In this document: positions 17,001 to 22,897 of the stretch, one piece after another
Layout: each line of letters opens with the position of its first letter
How positions within the stretch are numbered: the stretch's first letter is position 1
Source: an uncultured Lachnospiraceae bacterium
Lineage (GTDB): Bacteria; Bacillota; Clostridia; Lachnospirales; Lachnospiraceae
Assembly (NCBI GenBank): GCA_902782965.1
Contig: CACZPG010000181.1
Span: 1-22,897, forward strand
Reading direction: 5' to 3'
DNA: 22,897 nucleotides
Program-made: the position numbers and the translations under genes
The notes under the pieces: model-generated
What the model saw: only the letters and a program-made list of their open reading frames with translations
Database searches by the model: none
Told to the model about the DNA's origin: nothing

Positions 17001-17337
17001 CAAGCATGAAATTATCTAAATCATCAGTATGAAGCATTAAGTATTTAGCATTTCTTAAGGATGGCTTAATAACACCGTCTTCAGAAACAGTGAAATAATC
17101 CCATCCCGAAGTAATCTTGAATTCAGGAGTTCCTGAAAGATTATCTGTAGGAATCTTATAGCTTGTTTTTTTATCTGCCGGAAGACTCAGATAATCCTTA
17201 AGGTAATCCTGGACATAATACAGAGTCACGTCATCCTCTATATCTTCCGCATTAGCTGAAATTGTCATGCCCCCAAGACAAAATACAGCGATTAATAACA
17301 CCATCACCAGTTTTAATTCTGAAAAAAATTTCTTCAT
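14098..17337 (-). CDS. Large secreted protein: transglutaminase-like, LRR_5, Big_2 and Lys-rich C-terminus (1079 aa)
   Basis: A signal peptide ends near residue 31 (ISANAE). Domains in order: transglutaminase-like (about 165-262; Cys205 in GEGDCIAN, His239 in GDGHVNS), BspA-type leucine-rich repeats (about 340-440), Big_2 (about 453-540), an InlB-like bacterial repeat (about 543-637), a second Big_2 (about 645-733), CxxC/GH repeats (about 745-850), a Thr/Pro/Ala-rich linker (about 857-905) and further LRR_5 with a Lys-rich tail. In typical transglutaminase folds an Asp completes the triad; here the matching position reads AEV (Glu255), so activity is uncertain. No LPXTG or S-layer anchor is seen; the basic tail may bind wall polymers. 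The ATG at 17337 is preferred over one 18 nt upstream because AGAAGGGA precedes it. Confidence 0.85.
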   Translation of the reverse strand: MKKFFSELKLVMVLLIAVFCLGGMTISANAEDIEDDVTLYYVQDYLKDYLSLPADKKTSYKIPTDNLSGTPEFKITSGWDYFTVSEDGVIKPSLRNAKYLMLHTDDLDNFMLDDDMDSPKYYCSGTGTVEVTCGDYHKEIKIRIQDYAKEYTDKFVAEKAAEVTNGITDELEKLTAIVTWVGDNTSYNTRYSRLHNIVVTGEGDCIANSILIVSMCKSVGIQAKLRRSNQDRIDIGDGHVNSIIRLSNGKYYKAEVFSLPHKPRPTELCEVNDFATQSAGDSWTIFQYDGFDEEITVPESLTAKAENGEVYTRPVKTIGKVDRFDEDAFTPIFYTKYDYDLKVRKINIPAGITTINDGALAGAPRLTEISVASSNPNYASYEGALYNKTKEELLFVPSGRTWLTIPSSIKSIRDCALCDTGEIDFYYEGTEADWNSKNISLPSKVHIYFGTNRVTGLNVNKSVLSFSSPNATAELDKMNLVSIVPSDASNLKVTFKSNDDNVCSILKNKLYVTGEGECTITATTADGGFSKQITVKVKYEGRRLTIKNGSITSVEVDGQLVEDYNGQTSVVIKPYAKVKVTRNEPKTGQRFTNWKRTIDLKDEGGLTVNDYWGTYGERDTIGFQMPDQDLYLEAEYEVPDFYRLDKILSIEPENPELKVGADICICENSKLQLSLTTYPEYAYTGDVVWKSDNEESVKVDENGLITTYVYGNATITASQAGVESRSVTIYVQDHMTDESTRKVIERGDCVSQPMVLEEYCTRCKKTVRIMYPAEGHVASIANMHYTKKPTCTEDGEIEYICEVCGIKVTEVAHSTGHNMVSVITRYATDDEPGIVTKTCKNCGYSYTEVTYEREPNTSTEENNQESTPTPVPTPSGTGGQPATQAPAPAAPTPTAQPSSEADNVKTDDSVVKTEDGKEYQVSDKLENSSLKKNLCVADKTSGGLYKITKVSGSAGKVKSGTVEYCAAINSEASSVKIPKNIKIAGATFKVTSIAAKAFKNNKKLKSITIQAEITRIGSEAFSGCSNLSKITVKSKSIKSVGKKAFKGIKAKAKFSVPKKVKKKYKKYFSKAGAPKNASY

Positions 17338-17390
17338 AATAAATCCCTTCTCCATTTGGAAAAAAATGTGAATAGTAATTCTGCAAACTT

Positions 17391-17419
17391 TTCTTATTAA
17401 TCATTCACGGTAACCTCAA
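17391..17419 (-). promoter_or_regulatory. Possible promoter of the large surface-protein gene
   Basis: On the minus strand TTGAGG (17419-17414) and TAAGAA (17396-17391) are 17 nt apart, about 55 nt upstream of the start codon. The -35 would lie at the edge of the hairpin element and the spacer would cover its terminal repeat. The -10 is a weak match. Confidence 0.3.
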
Positions 17420-17616
17420 AATCATTCGGAACGTCCGCATACGTAATACATTTTTTATTAAGCAAGCTTATAAAAAATGTTTACTATGCTCTACTGTCTG
17501 CTACGCAGACACCTTCCTCATGATTATGAGGTTCCTGCTTCGCAGGAAACAAGAAATATCATCGAATAATACGCTGTAAACAGGTATTATTCTTGATATT
17601 TCTTATTACCGTGAAT
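17403..17616. repeat. Intergenic compound inverted-repeat element with five consecutive hairpins
   Basis: The element is bounded by ATTCACGGTAA (17403-17413) and its complement TTACCGTGAAT (17606-17616). Inside lie five hairpins: 17448-17480 (ACATTTTTTA then TAAGC, 15 bp with one bulge), 17495-17511 (TGTCTGC, 7 bp), 17516-17531 (CCTCAT, 6 bp), 17532-17548 (TTCCTGC, 7 bp) and 17551-17604 (AAGAAATATCA plus GAATAATAC, about 20 bp). It contains no gene. GTGAATAGTAA occurs directly repeated at 17368-17378 and 17611-17621. It resembles a MITE-like or REP-like insertion and may end transcription of the EIIC gene. Function is unproven. Confidence 0.7.
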
Positions 17617-17621
17617 AGTAA

Positions 17622-18782
17622 CTACTGTAATTTCATGTCTCCGTCTTTGACCCAGCCGATTTTTCTGAATATCTTATCAAAGATAAGTGAAAGCACTGCA
17701 GGAAGGACAAGAGATATCAGTACGAGTCCTATCCAGTCCATTGCTGTAATAGCACTCTTGGTACCTGCAGCCACATCATTAACCCATCCTGTATATACAC
17801 CGATCTGTCCCACAAGACCGCAGGTTCCCATTCCTGAGGATACAGGAGCACCATTCATCTGCATATGGAATAAGCAGGTGGCAATAGGACCTGTGATAGC
17901 AGATGCAAGTGTTGGCGCTATCCAGATACGTGGATTCTTAACTATATTACCCATCTGAAGCATTGATGTTCCAATACCCTGTGATACCAGACCGCCCCAT
18001 TTATTCTCTTTAAATGATATAACAGCAAATCCGATCATCTGTGCTGAACAGCCTGCCACTGCTGCTCCACCTGCAAGACCGGTAAGTCCAAGTGCAGCAC
18101 AGATTGCTGCAGATGAGATAGGAAGTGTAAGAGCAATTCCGACTACTACTGAAACAAGAATACCCATAATGAATGGCTGCTGATCTGTAGCCCACATAAT
18201 AACTTCTCCAACCTTCATGGCTGCTTTTCCAAGCCATGGTGCAAGAAGCCAGGATAAAAATATACCAATTCCAATAGTAACAAGCGGAGTTACAAGAATA
18301 TCAACCTTGGTTTCTTTTGAAATTGCTTTACCGAATTCAGAAGCAATAATTGCAATGAACAGAACTGCCAGTGGTCCACCTGCTCCACCAAGAGCATTTG
18401 CGGCAAAACCTACAGTGATCATTGAGAAAAGAACCAGTGGCGGACATTTAAGCGCATGAGCAATTGCCACTGCCATAGCCGGACCGCTCATAGCAGTTGC
18501 CAGTCCTCCGACCGTATAATCGACTCCCGCAACAGTTGCTACAGTCTGTGTCAGAAATCCGATATTGAACTGAGTTCCGATTGTGTTGATGATAGTACCA
18601 ATCAGCAGGGAACAGAAAAGTCCCTGTGCCATTGCACCAAGAGCATCAATACCATATCTCTTAAGAGATATCTCAATATCCTTTCTCTTAAGAAACCCCT
18701 TAAACCCCTTTTCTTTTAATACAGTCTTCTCCTCTGCTTTGGAAGTGTTAGCTTCCTTTACTTCGTTCTTGTTGTTACTCAT
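17622..18782 (-). CDS. PTS EIIC-like membrane protein, PfoR-related (PTS_EIIC_2 family, 386 aa)
   Basis: A cytosolic charged N-terminus (about 1-42) precedes roughly nine or ten hydrophobic segments with Gly/Ala-rich stretches such as GGLATAMSGPAMAVAIAHALKC and NALGGAGGPLAVLF. The pattern matches the EIIC-like family that includes Clostridium PfoR. Family members occur without their own EIIA and EIIB domains, as here: no other PTS gene is in the window. Substrate transport, or a sensory role as suggested for PfoR, are both possible. The gene is monocistronic behind a consensus promoter, with the hairpin element directly after its stop codon. Family call is good; the substrate is unknown. Confidence 0.8.
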   Translation of the reverse strand: MSNNKNEVKEANTSKAEEKTVLKEKGFKGFLKRKDIEISLKRYGIDALGAMAQGLFCSLLIGTIINTIGTQFNIGFLTQTVATVAGVDYTVGGLATAMSGPAMAVAIAHALKCPPLVLFSMITVGFAANALGGAGGPLAVLFIAIIASEFGKAISKETKVDILVTPLVTIGIGIFLSWLLAPWLGKAAMKVGEVIMWATDQQPFIMGILVSVVVGIALTLPISSAAICAALGLTGLAGGAAVAGCSAQMIGFAVISFKENKWGGLVSQGIGTSMLQMGNIVKNPRIWIAPTLASAITGPIATCLFHMQMNGAPVSSGMGTCGLVGQIGVYTGWVNDVAAGTKSAITAMDWIGLVLISLVLPAVLSLIFDKIFRKIGWVKDGDMKLQ

Positions 18783-18820
18783 AATTTTCTCTCCATTTTA
18801 TAAAACTTTAAATATAAACA

Positions 18821-18858
18821 ACGTGACACATTATAGTATCACGTCGTATACTTGTCAA
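18821..18858 (-). promoter_or_regulatory. Consensus promoter and operator-like inverted repeat of the EIIC gene
   Basis: On the minus strand TTGACA (18858-18853) and TATAAT (18835-18830) are separated by exactly 17 nt, a perfect consensus. ACGTGA (18821-18826) and TCACGT (18839-18844) form an inverted repeat with a 12-nt centre that covers the -10 and the start point, as expected for a repressor operator. The regulator is not identified. Between here and 18968 I see no terminator with a clear U-tract. Confidence 0.8.
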
Positions 18859-18968
18859 ACAAACACATGTTTTGGGGGATATTGCATATATACATATATC
18901 ATTTTGGGATAATCCCCTGAGGATACATTTAGCAGATATCTATTGGGGTATTACGATATCCACCTGAA

Positions 18969-19691
18969 CTATTCCTCAATAATCGTATGTTCGGTTTTGA
19001 TGATTGCGCGTGGAATACTGTCCTTTGAATTCTTCCAGTCAGCTTCCTTATTACGATAGTCATGCTTATCTATAAACCAGGATACATCTGAATTAACACG
19101 CTCCATATTCTCAAAGTAAACCTTATTCAGCACTTCACGAAACTCATCATACTGCTGCTGGTTCAGATGCTCTGCTCCTTTGTCATATAGTATCCCATAA
19201 TGATAGGTACAGAAGCCTCTGGATTTCTTAAGCTTCTCCTTAAACTCAGGATCCTTCTTCCACATATGAAATATAGTATGTACATATCTGTCAAATACCG
19301 GATCAATCCTCTGACATACGAAACAATTGGATTCCAGTTCTTCAATATATTTAACAACAGGAGATTTCTCCTGCTTACGTGAGAACAGTCCCTTAGCTCC
19401 CGGATTATCCTTATCAGCAAGAGCCTTAAGTTCCCTGTTAGTCTTATTCATATGGGTATTCAGCATGAGAGCCACACCCAGCTTATTCTTATCAGCATAC
19501 ATCATTCTTATATGCTTAGGACAGAAACCCAGTCTGTCTGTAACTTCACGGTTATCGTCCTCCATATAACTGGGGCCCATGGTGAATTCTATTGCATTTC
19601 TCTCCAGATCACGCGCCATCAGACATAATGGGCATTCACAGTCAGCATCAAACGCATCATTTACCGGTATCGTGTATAATTGTTCAGCCAT
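18969..19691 (-). CDS. DUF6062 family Cys/His-rich protein (240 aa)
   Basis: The protein carries two similar Cys/His blocks: C18/C20/C23 with FCPKH (C57, H60), and CFVC (C123, C126) with FCTYH (C161, H164). This looks like an internal duplication forming two metal sites, most likely zinc. There is no signal peptide or membrane segment. I recognise it as DUF6062, a family common in Clostridia without an established role. AGGAGTAGAT precedes the ATG. It follows the serine acetyltransferase gene by 42 nt with no terminator between, so the two are probably cotranscribed, which hints at, but does not show, a link to cysteine or metal-thiol metabolism. Confidence 0.75.
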   Translation of the reverse strand: MAEQLYTIPVNDAFDADCECPLCLMARDLERNAIEFTMGPSYMEDDNREVTDRLGFCPKHIRMMYADKNKLGVALMLNTHMNKTNRELKALADKDNPGAKGLFSRKQEKSPVVKYIEELESNCFVCQRIDPVFDRYVHTIFHMWKKDPEFKEKLKKSRGFCTYHYGILYDKGAEHLNQQQYDEFREVLNKVYFENMERVNSDVSWFIDKHDYRNKEADWKNSKDSIPRAIIKTEHTIIEE

Positions 19692-19733
19692 ATCTACTCC
19701 TAATCAATTATTGTATATTCCTATTGATATTCC

Positions 19734-20684
19734 TTAAATCACATAGAACCATTCATTTTCCTTGCCGGAATCAACAGACTTAATTCCATCTCCATCAAAC
19801 TGAAGTTCCTGGTTAGCCACATGAACCTTGGTTCCGGCAGGCACAGACTTGGTAAGGAATACATTACCGCCTATTACAGAGCCCTTACCGATCACTGTAT
19901 CTCCACCAAGAATGGAGGCTCCTGAATAAATGGTAACATTATCCTCAATGGTCGGATGTCTCTTCTTATCAATGAGTCCTCTTCCACCTCTTGTGGAGAG
20001 CGCTCCTAAGGTAACTCCCTGATATATCTTAACATTTTCTCCTATTACGGTTGTTTCTCCGACAACTACTCCTGTTCCGTGATCTATGAAGAAGTATTTA
20101 CCGATCGTTGCGCCGGGGTTAATATCTATTCCTGTCCTTGAATGAGCGTGCTCTGTCATAACTCGAGGAAGAATAGGAACTCCCAGCTGATATAATACAT
20201 GAGCATATCTCTGAACTGAAATAGCAAAAAGTCCCGGATAAGCGATTATAATAGCATCCTTGGATTCCGCCGCCGGATCCCCCACATAGAGAGCTTCAAT
20301 ATCCGTATCAAGGTATTCCCTGATTTCCGGAATCTTCTTCATAAATGTAACTGTATAATCTTCTGCAATAAGCTGGAGTTCTTCCTCTGATTTACCCTTC
20401 AGATTCTCATCGAAATGAAGAGCAAGGGTAATCTGTTTATTCAGATTATATGCCACATCCTCTGTAAGAGAAGCTATAGTCGTACTTGTATTGTAAATCC
20501 TGTAGGTTCTGTCCACATAATAGCCCGCATATACAATCCTGTTTAGCTTATCAATTATTTCCCGGACCATATATCTGTCAGGCTGACCGAATATATCCTG
20601 CTTGTCTATCGGTCTTCCCTTCTCGTAATCAGATACGATATCACTTATTATTTCGGAAATGTTATCACATATCAGTCTTCCCAT
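19734..20684 (-). CDS. epsC: Serine O-acetyltransferase, EpsC type (316 aa)
   Basis: Makes O-acetylserine from serine and acetyl-CoA, the first committed step of cysteine synthesis. The catalytic region is clear: MTEHAHSRTGIDINPGATIG then FIDHGTGVVVGETTVIGENV and IYQGVTLGALS, with the two histidines expected for the family (in EHAHS and DHGTG) and left-handed beta-helix hexapeptide repeats after residue about 195. The N-terminal half is helical. About 310 residues is normal for the EpsC type, longer than E. coli CysE. The ATG at 20684 is preferred because GGGAGAAAG lies just before it; an ATG 15 nt upstream is the alternative. It follows the CPCC gene by 55 nt. Confidence 0.93.
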   Translation of the reverse strand: MGRLICDNISEIISDIVSDYEKGRPIDKQDIFGQPDRYMVREIIDKLNRIVYAGYYVDRTYRIYNTSTTIASLTEDVAYNLNKQITLALHFDENLKGKSEEELQLIAEDYTVTFMKKIPEIREYLDTDIEALYVGDPAAESKDAIIIAYPGLFAISVQRYAHVLYQLGVPILPRVMTEHAHSRTGIDINPGATIGKYFFIDHGTGVVVGETTVIGENVKIYQGVTLGALSTRGGRGLIDKKRHPTIEDNVTIYSGASILGGDTVIGKGSVIGGNVFLTKSVPAGTKVHVANQELQFDGDGIKSVDSGKENEWFYVI

Positions 20685-20739
20685 ATTTCTTTCTCCCATA
20701 TTACTTACTTTATTATACTTACAGGCTCAGTCGCAAGCT

Positions 20740-21000
20740 TTATACCTTACCCTCATTAAAGATTTCATCTCTCTCCGGCGCTCTCACATAAGGAATATCC
20801 GCCTCCCGACAAGCACCAAACTTTTCATAATTATCTCTGGCCTCACCTATGGTCAGCCGATTGCTCTCACTGTATTTTTCCGTATCATCATAATCTCTCA
20901 GATCGTCCTCCCAGAAACAGACAGGGCATATCTCATAGGTTCTCCCACTCTTCTCTTCAAATGTAAAATATCCGCAACAGGGACATTTATACTTACCCAT
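20740..21000 (-). CDS. CPCC family Cys-rich small protein (86 aa)
   Basis: The N-terminus YKCPCCGYFTFEE followed by YEICPVCFWEDD matches the Cys_rich_CPCC domain: four cysteines in two CxxC-type pairs that likely bind one zinc. The C-terminal half (LTIGEARDNYEKFGACREAD) also fits the family. Its biochemical role is not established. GGAGTG precedes the ATG, and an extended -10 promoter lies 40-50 nt upstream. It is the first gene of a probable operon with epsC and the DUF6062 gene. Confidence 0.85.
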   Translation of the reverse strand: MGKYKCPCCGYFTFEEKSGRTYEICPVCFWEDDLRDYDDTEKYSESNRLTIGEARDNYEKFGACREADIPYVRAPERDEIFNEGKV

Positions 21001-21040
21001 TATGAGTCACTCCATTTCCTACGAATTTCTAGTAATCCTT

Positions 21041-21049
21041 ATAATACCA
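21041..21049 (-). promoter_or_regulatory. Extended -10 promoter of the CPCC-epsC-DUF6062 operon
   Basis: On the minus strand TGGTATTAT (21049-21041) reads as TG-N-TATTAT. The -35 at 17 nt spacing is poor (TTTATG), as is common for extended -10 promoters. Start of transcription is expected near 21034. Confidence 0.5.
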
Positions 21050-21100
21050 TAGATATCTGAAAGCATAAAGATTGAAAAATAATTATCTATACAAAAAATT

Positions 21101-21135
21101 AAGGAGATGACCATTCTCAAATGATCATCCCCCTT
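21101..21135 (-). terminator. Intrinsic terminator of the pyridoxal kinase gene
   Basis: The minus-strand RNA folds into a stem of about 15 bp (outer AAGGGGGATG with CATCTCCTT, inner ATCATT with AATGGT) around a TGAG loop, followed by TTAATTTTTTG. Two G-U pairs form only in the minus orientation, which assigns it to the kinase gene ending at 21162. Confidence 0.85.
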
Positions 21136-21161
21136 GATTCATAAATAATTGGCATATCAGA

Positions 21162-22004
21162 TTATGCTGTATATTCAGCCAGAGTATTTACAAGACTTGG
21201 AATTGTTGTTTCAAAGTCAACTCCGTACCAAGGCTCAGCCGGATTATCAAGAGTAGCCTTAATTGTATCTGCTGTATAATCTGCAGCAATCTTAAATGCA
21301 TCCTCAAGAGTCAGTCCTCTGGTAATTGCACCTACTGCTACGCTGGCAAAGATATCTCCTGTTCCATGATATGAAGCATCAACACGGTCATTCTGATATA
21401 TGATCTTCTCTCCGGTAACAGTATCCAGACCATATACTCCGGTCTTACCTTCAGAAAGACCTATTCCTGTCAGAACCACTTTCTTTGCCCCAAGCTTTGA
21501 AAGCTTATCAAGAAGTTCAAGAACATAAGCCTCGTCATATTCTTCCTTATACTCGGTATCAGTCATGAAACATGCCTCTGTTACATTAGGAACTATGATG
21601 TCTGCCTCACCGCAGAGACCGGCATTAAGCTTAGCATACTCAAGGTCAAATGCAGGATAAAGCTTTCCATTATCAGCCATTACAGGGTCAATAAAGATAA
21701 GTGTATCATCACCACCGAATTCTTTGAATATCTTCTTAGCTATCTCTATCTCCTCAGCAGATCCGAGATAACCTGTATAAATTGCGTCAAAATGTACATT
21801 TTCCTTCTTCCAGTGATCAGTAATAGGAATCAGCTGATCTGTAAGATCCTTAACTGTAAAATCACTGAACATAGTGTGAGTTGAAAGAACTGCTGTAGGG
21901 AGTATTACTGTTTCAACCCCCATTGCAGAAATAATAGGAAGAGCTACGGTAACTGAGCATTTTCCGAGACAGGAAATATCCTGGATAGTAAGAATTCTTT
22001 TCAT
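21162..22004 (-). CDS. pdxK: Pyridoxamine/pyridoxal kinase (280 aa)
   Basis: A ribokinase-superfamily kinase that phosphorylates vitamin B6 vitamers for PLP salvage. The N-terminus RILTIQDISCLGKCSVTVALPI matches the pyridoxal-kinase substrate loop, PTAVLSTHTMF follows, IYTGYLGSAEEI and DPVMADNGKLY are the expected internal motifs, and HGTGDIFAS near the C-terminus contains the catalytic Asp of the anion hole. Length is normal for the family. AACGGAGG lies upstream of the ATG. Divergence from a MocR/PdxR-type regulator strongly supports a vitamin B6 function. The subfamily (PdxK or PdxY) cannot be separated with certainty. Confidence 0.92.
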   Translation of the reverse strand: MKRILTIQDISCLGKCSVTVALPIISAMGVETVILPTAVLSTHTMFSDFTVKDLTDQLIPITDHWKKENVHFDAIYTGYLGSAEEIEIAKKIFKEFGGDDTLIFIDPVMADNGKLYPAFDLEYAKLNAGLCGEADIIVPNVTEACFMTDTEYKEEYDEAYVLELLDKLSKLGAKKVVLTGIGLSEGKTGVYGLDTVTGEKIIYQNDRVDASYHGTGDIFASVAVGAITRGLTLEDAFKIAADYTADTIKATLDNPAEPWYGVDFETTIPSLVNTLAEYTA

Positions 22005-22082
22005 TTTAAAAACCTCCGTTTCATGGTTTTCCGTTATTATTCACAGCTGACTCGACGATTGATAGACCTTTGGAATAACACA

Positions 22083-22153
22083 TTGTTTTTTTATATGTCG
22101 TATAGTATACTCAAATCTGATATTTTGAAAATAGCCAGTTTTGATATTTTTGA
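22083..22153. promoter_or_regulatory. Divergent pdxK/pdxR promoter region with direct repeats
   Basis: Rightward, TTGTTT (22083-22088), a 17-nt spacer and TATACT (22106-22111) form a good promoter for the regulator. Leftward, TATACT (22109-22104) shares the palindrome AGTATACT, but its -35 is poor, fitting activator dependence. Direct repeats TGATATTTTGA (22118-22128) and TGATATTTTTGA (22142-22153) start 24 bp apart on the kinase-upstream side. MocR-type regulators are known to bind direct repeats, so these are the candidate PdxR sites. Confidence 0.6.
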
Positions 22154-22178
22154 TAAGGTCAGTTTGAAGGAGTTAATT

Positions 22179-22897
22179 ATGCTTTCTTATTCATTCGAAG
22201 ACAACAACGTCTCTATGTATGAACAATTATATACTTTTATTAAGAATGATATTATGTCCGGAGATCTTACTCCCGATATGAAGCTTCCCTCCAAAAGAGA
22301 CTTCGCAAGGCAGCTGTCCGTAAGTGTTGTAACGGTTGAAAACGCATATAATCAGCTTCTTTCTGAGGGGTACATTTATTCACTGCCAAGGAAAGGCTTC
22401 TATATAAGCGATATCTTTGAGAACAGCTTCGTTCCGGATTTCTATCCGGCAGCTTCGGAGGAATCCACCGGAAGAGCCTTCCCCAAAAGAACTGAAGAAC
22501 GAGCTTCCATAAGTTATTTCGCTGATTTCTCAAGTAATGCAACTGATCCGGCAAGCTTCCCCTTCTCTACCTGGGCAAAGATTAACCGACGTCTGCTTTC
22601 TGAACAGCAGGATTATCTCATGCAGAACTCACCATCTAACGGAATGCCGGAGCTGAGAAACGCCATTTCCGGATACCTGCACGATTTTCGGGGAATGAAC
22701 GTTAATCCTGATATGATAATAATAGGCGCAGGCACAGAAACCATGTACAGTATCCTCATTCAGCTTTTTGGACATAAGCTTATTTATGCCTGCGAGAATC
22801 CCGGTTACGAGAAGATTTCGAGAATACTGGATTCTAACGGAGTAAGAAATGTAAGAATTCCGATGGACGAAAGTGGAATCCTTATACAGTCATTGGA
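22179..22897 (+). CDS. pdxR: MocR/PdxR-type GntR-aminotransferase regulator, 5' part (runs off right edge)
   Basis: An open frame of 239 codons starts at an ATG preceded by GAAGGAG with 6-nt spacing and stays open to the window end. Residues about 12-77 are a GntR winged helix (MYEQLYTFIKNDIMSGDL, LPSKRDFARQLSVSVVTVENAY, GYIYSLPRKGFYI). After a linker, an aminotransferase class-I fold begins at about 113 (NGMPELRNAISGYL, IIIGAGTETMYSIL). The PLP-binding Lys lies beyond the window. PdxR-type proteins sense PLP and control B6 genes; divergence from the kinase gene supports this assignment. Confidence 0.88.
   Translation, partial: MLSYSFEDNNVSMYEQLYTFIKNDIMSGDLTPDMKLPSKRDFARQLSVSVVTVENAYNQLLSEGYIYSLPRKGFYISDIFENSFVPDFYPAASEESTGRAFPKRTEERASISYFADFSSNATDPASFPFSTWAKINRRLLSEQQDYLMQNSPSNGMPELRNAISGYLHDFRGMNVNPDMIIIGAGTETMYSILIQLFGHKLIYACENPGYEKISRILDSNGVRNVRIPMDESGILIQSL

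Noticed and set aside
17403..17616. A CRISPR array
   Set aside because: The hairpins differ in sequence and are not separated by uniform spacers; no cas genes are near.
18010..18237. A 75-codon Cys/Ser-rich frame inside the EIIC gene
   Set aside because: It lies wholly within a well-supported membrane-protein gene on the same strand and looks like a shifted frame.
22267..22554. A 95-codon minus-strand frame opposite the regulator
   Set aside because: The plus-strand frame shows a GntR winged helix and aminotransferase motifs with a good ribosome binding site.

Overview
The window looks like a chromosomal segment of a low-to-moderate GC Gram-positive anaerobe, most likely a member of the Lachnospiraceae (Clostridia). 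The reasons are strong GGAGG-type ribosome binding sites, consensus SigA-type promoters, an L10-leader RNA upstream of rplJ, a DUF6062 protein, a CPCC Cys-rich protein, and a secreted BspA-type LRR/transglutaminase-like/Big_2 protein. The genus cannot be fixed from sequence alone. Every complete gene lies on the minus strand; only the truncated regulator at the right edge is on the plus strand.

Layout, left to right. (1) 1-539: 5' part of rplJ (L10) with its autoregulatory leader RNA and promoter. (2) 571-12407: a tightly packed minus-strand cluster of eight genes, transcribed from about 12464 leftward. In transcription order it encodes a lipoprotein with a propeller-like N-terminal half and a sugar-type solute-binding C-terminal half, two MalF/MalG-type permeases, a HlyD-type adaptor with a very long coiled-coil hairpin, a MacB-type extracytoplasmic-core protein with only two membrane segments, an Ig-like/SGNH-hydrolase protein, a divergent HypF-like protein and a 74-residue protein. 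No ATPase is encoded in this cluster. (3) 12532-14016: a DUF1846 (UPF0371) protein with its own promoter and terminator. (4) 14098-17337: a large secreted multidomain surface protein. (5) 17403-17616: an intergenic element of five consecutive hairpins inside an inverted repeat. (6) 17622-18782: an orphan PTS EIIC-like (PfoR-like) membrane protein behind a consensus promoter with an operator-like inverted repeat. (7) 18969-21000: a probable three-gene operon of CPCC protein, serine O-acetyltransferase (EpsC) and DUF6062 Cys/His protein. (8) 21162-22897: a pyridoxal/pyridoxamine kinase with a strong terminator, divergent from a MocR/PdxR-type GntR-aminotransferase regulator that runs off the right end.

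How the genes may work together. The most unusual region is 571-12407, which mixes parts of a carbohydrate ABC importer with parts of a MacA/MacB-like envelope assembly and adds an SGNH hydrolase and a HypF relative that has lost several signature residues. The spacing (14-nt overlap, TAA directly followed by ATG, 3-nt gap) indicates co-expression. I infer a cell-envelope assembly or substrate-handling system whose ATPase is encoded elsewhere; its function is not known to me. The right end is a standard vitamin B6 salvage gene and regulator pair.
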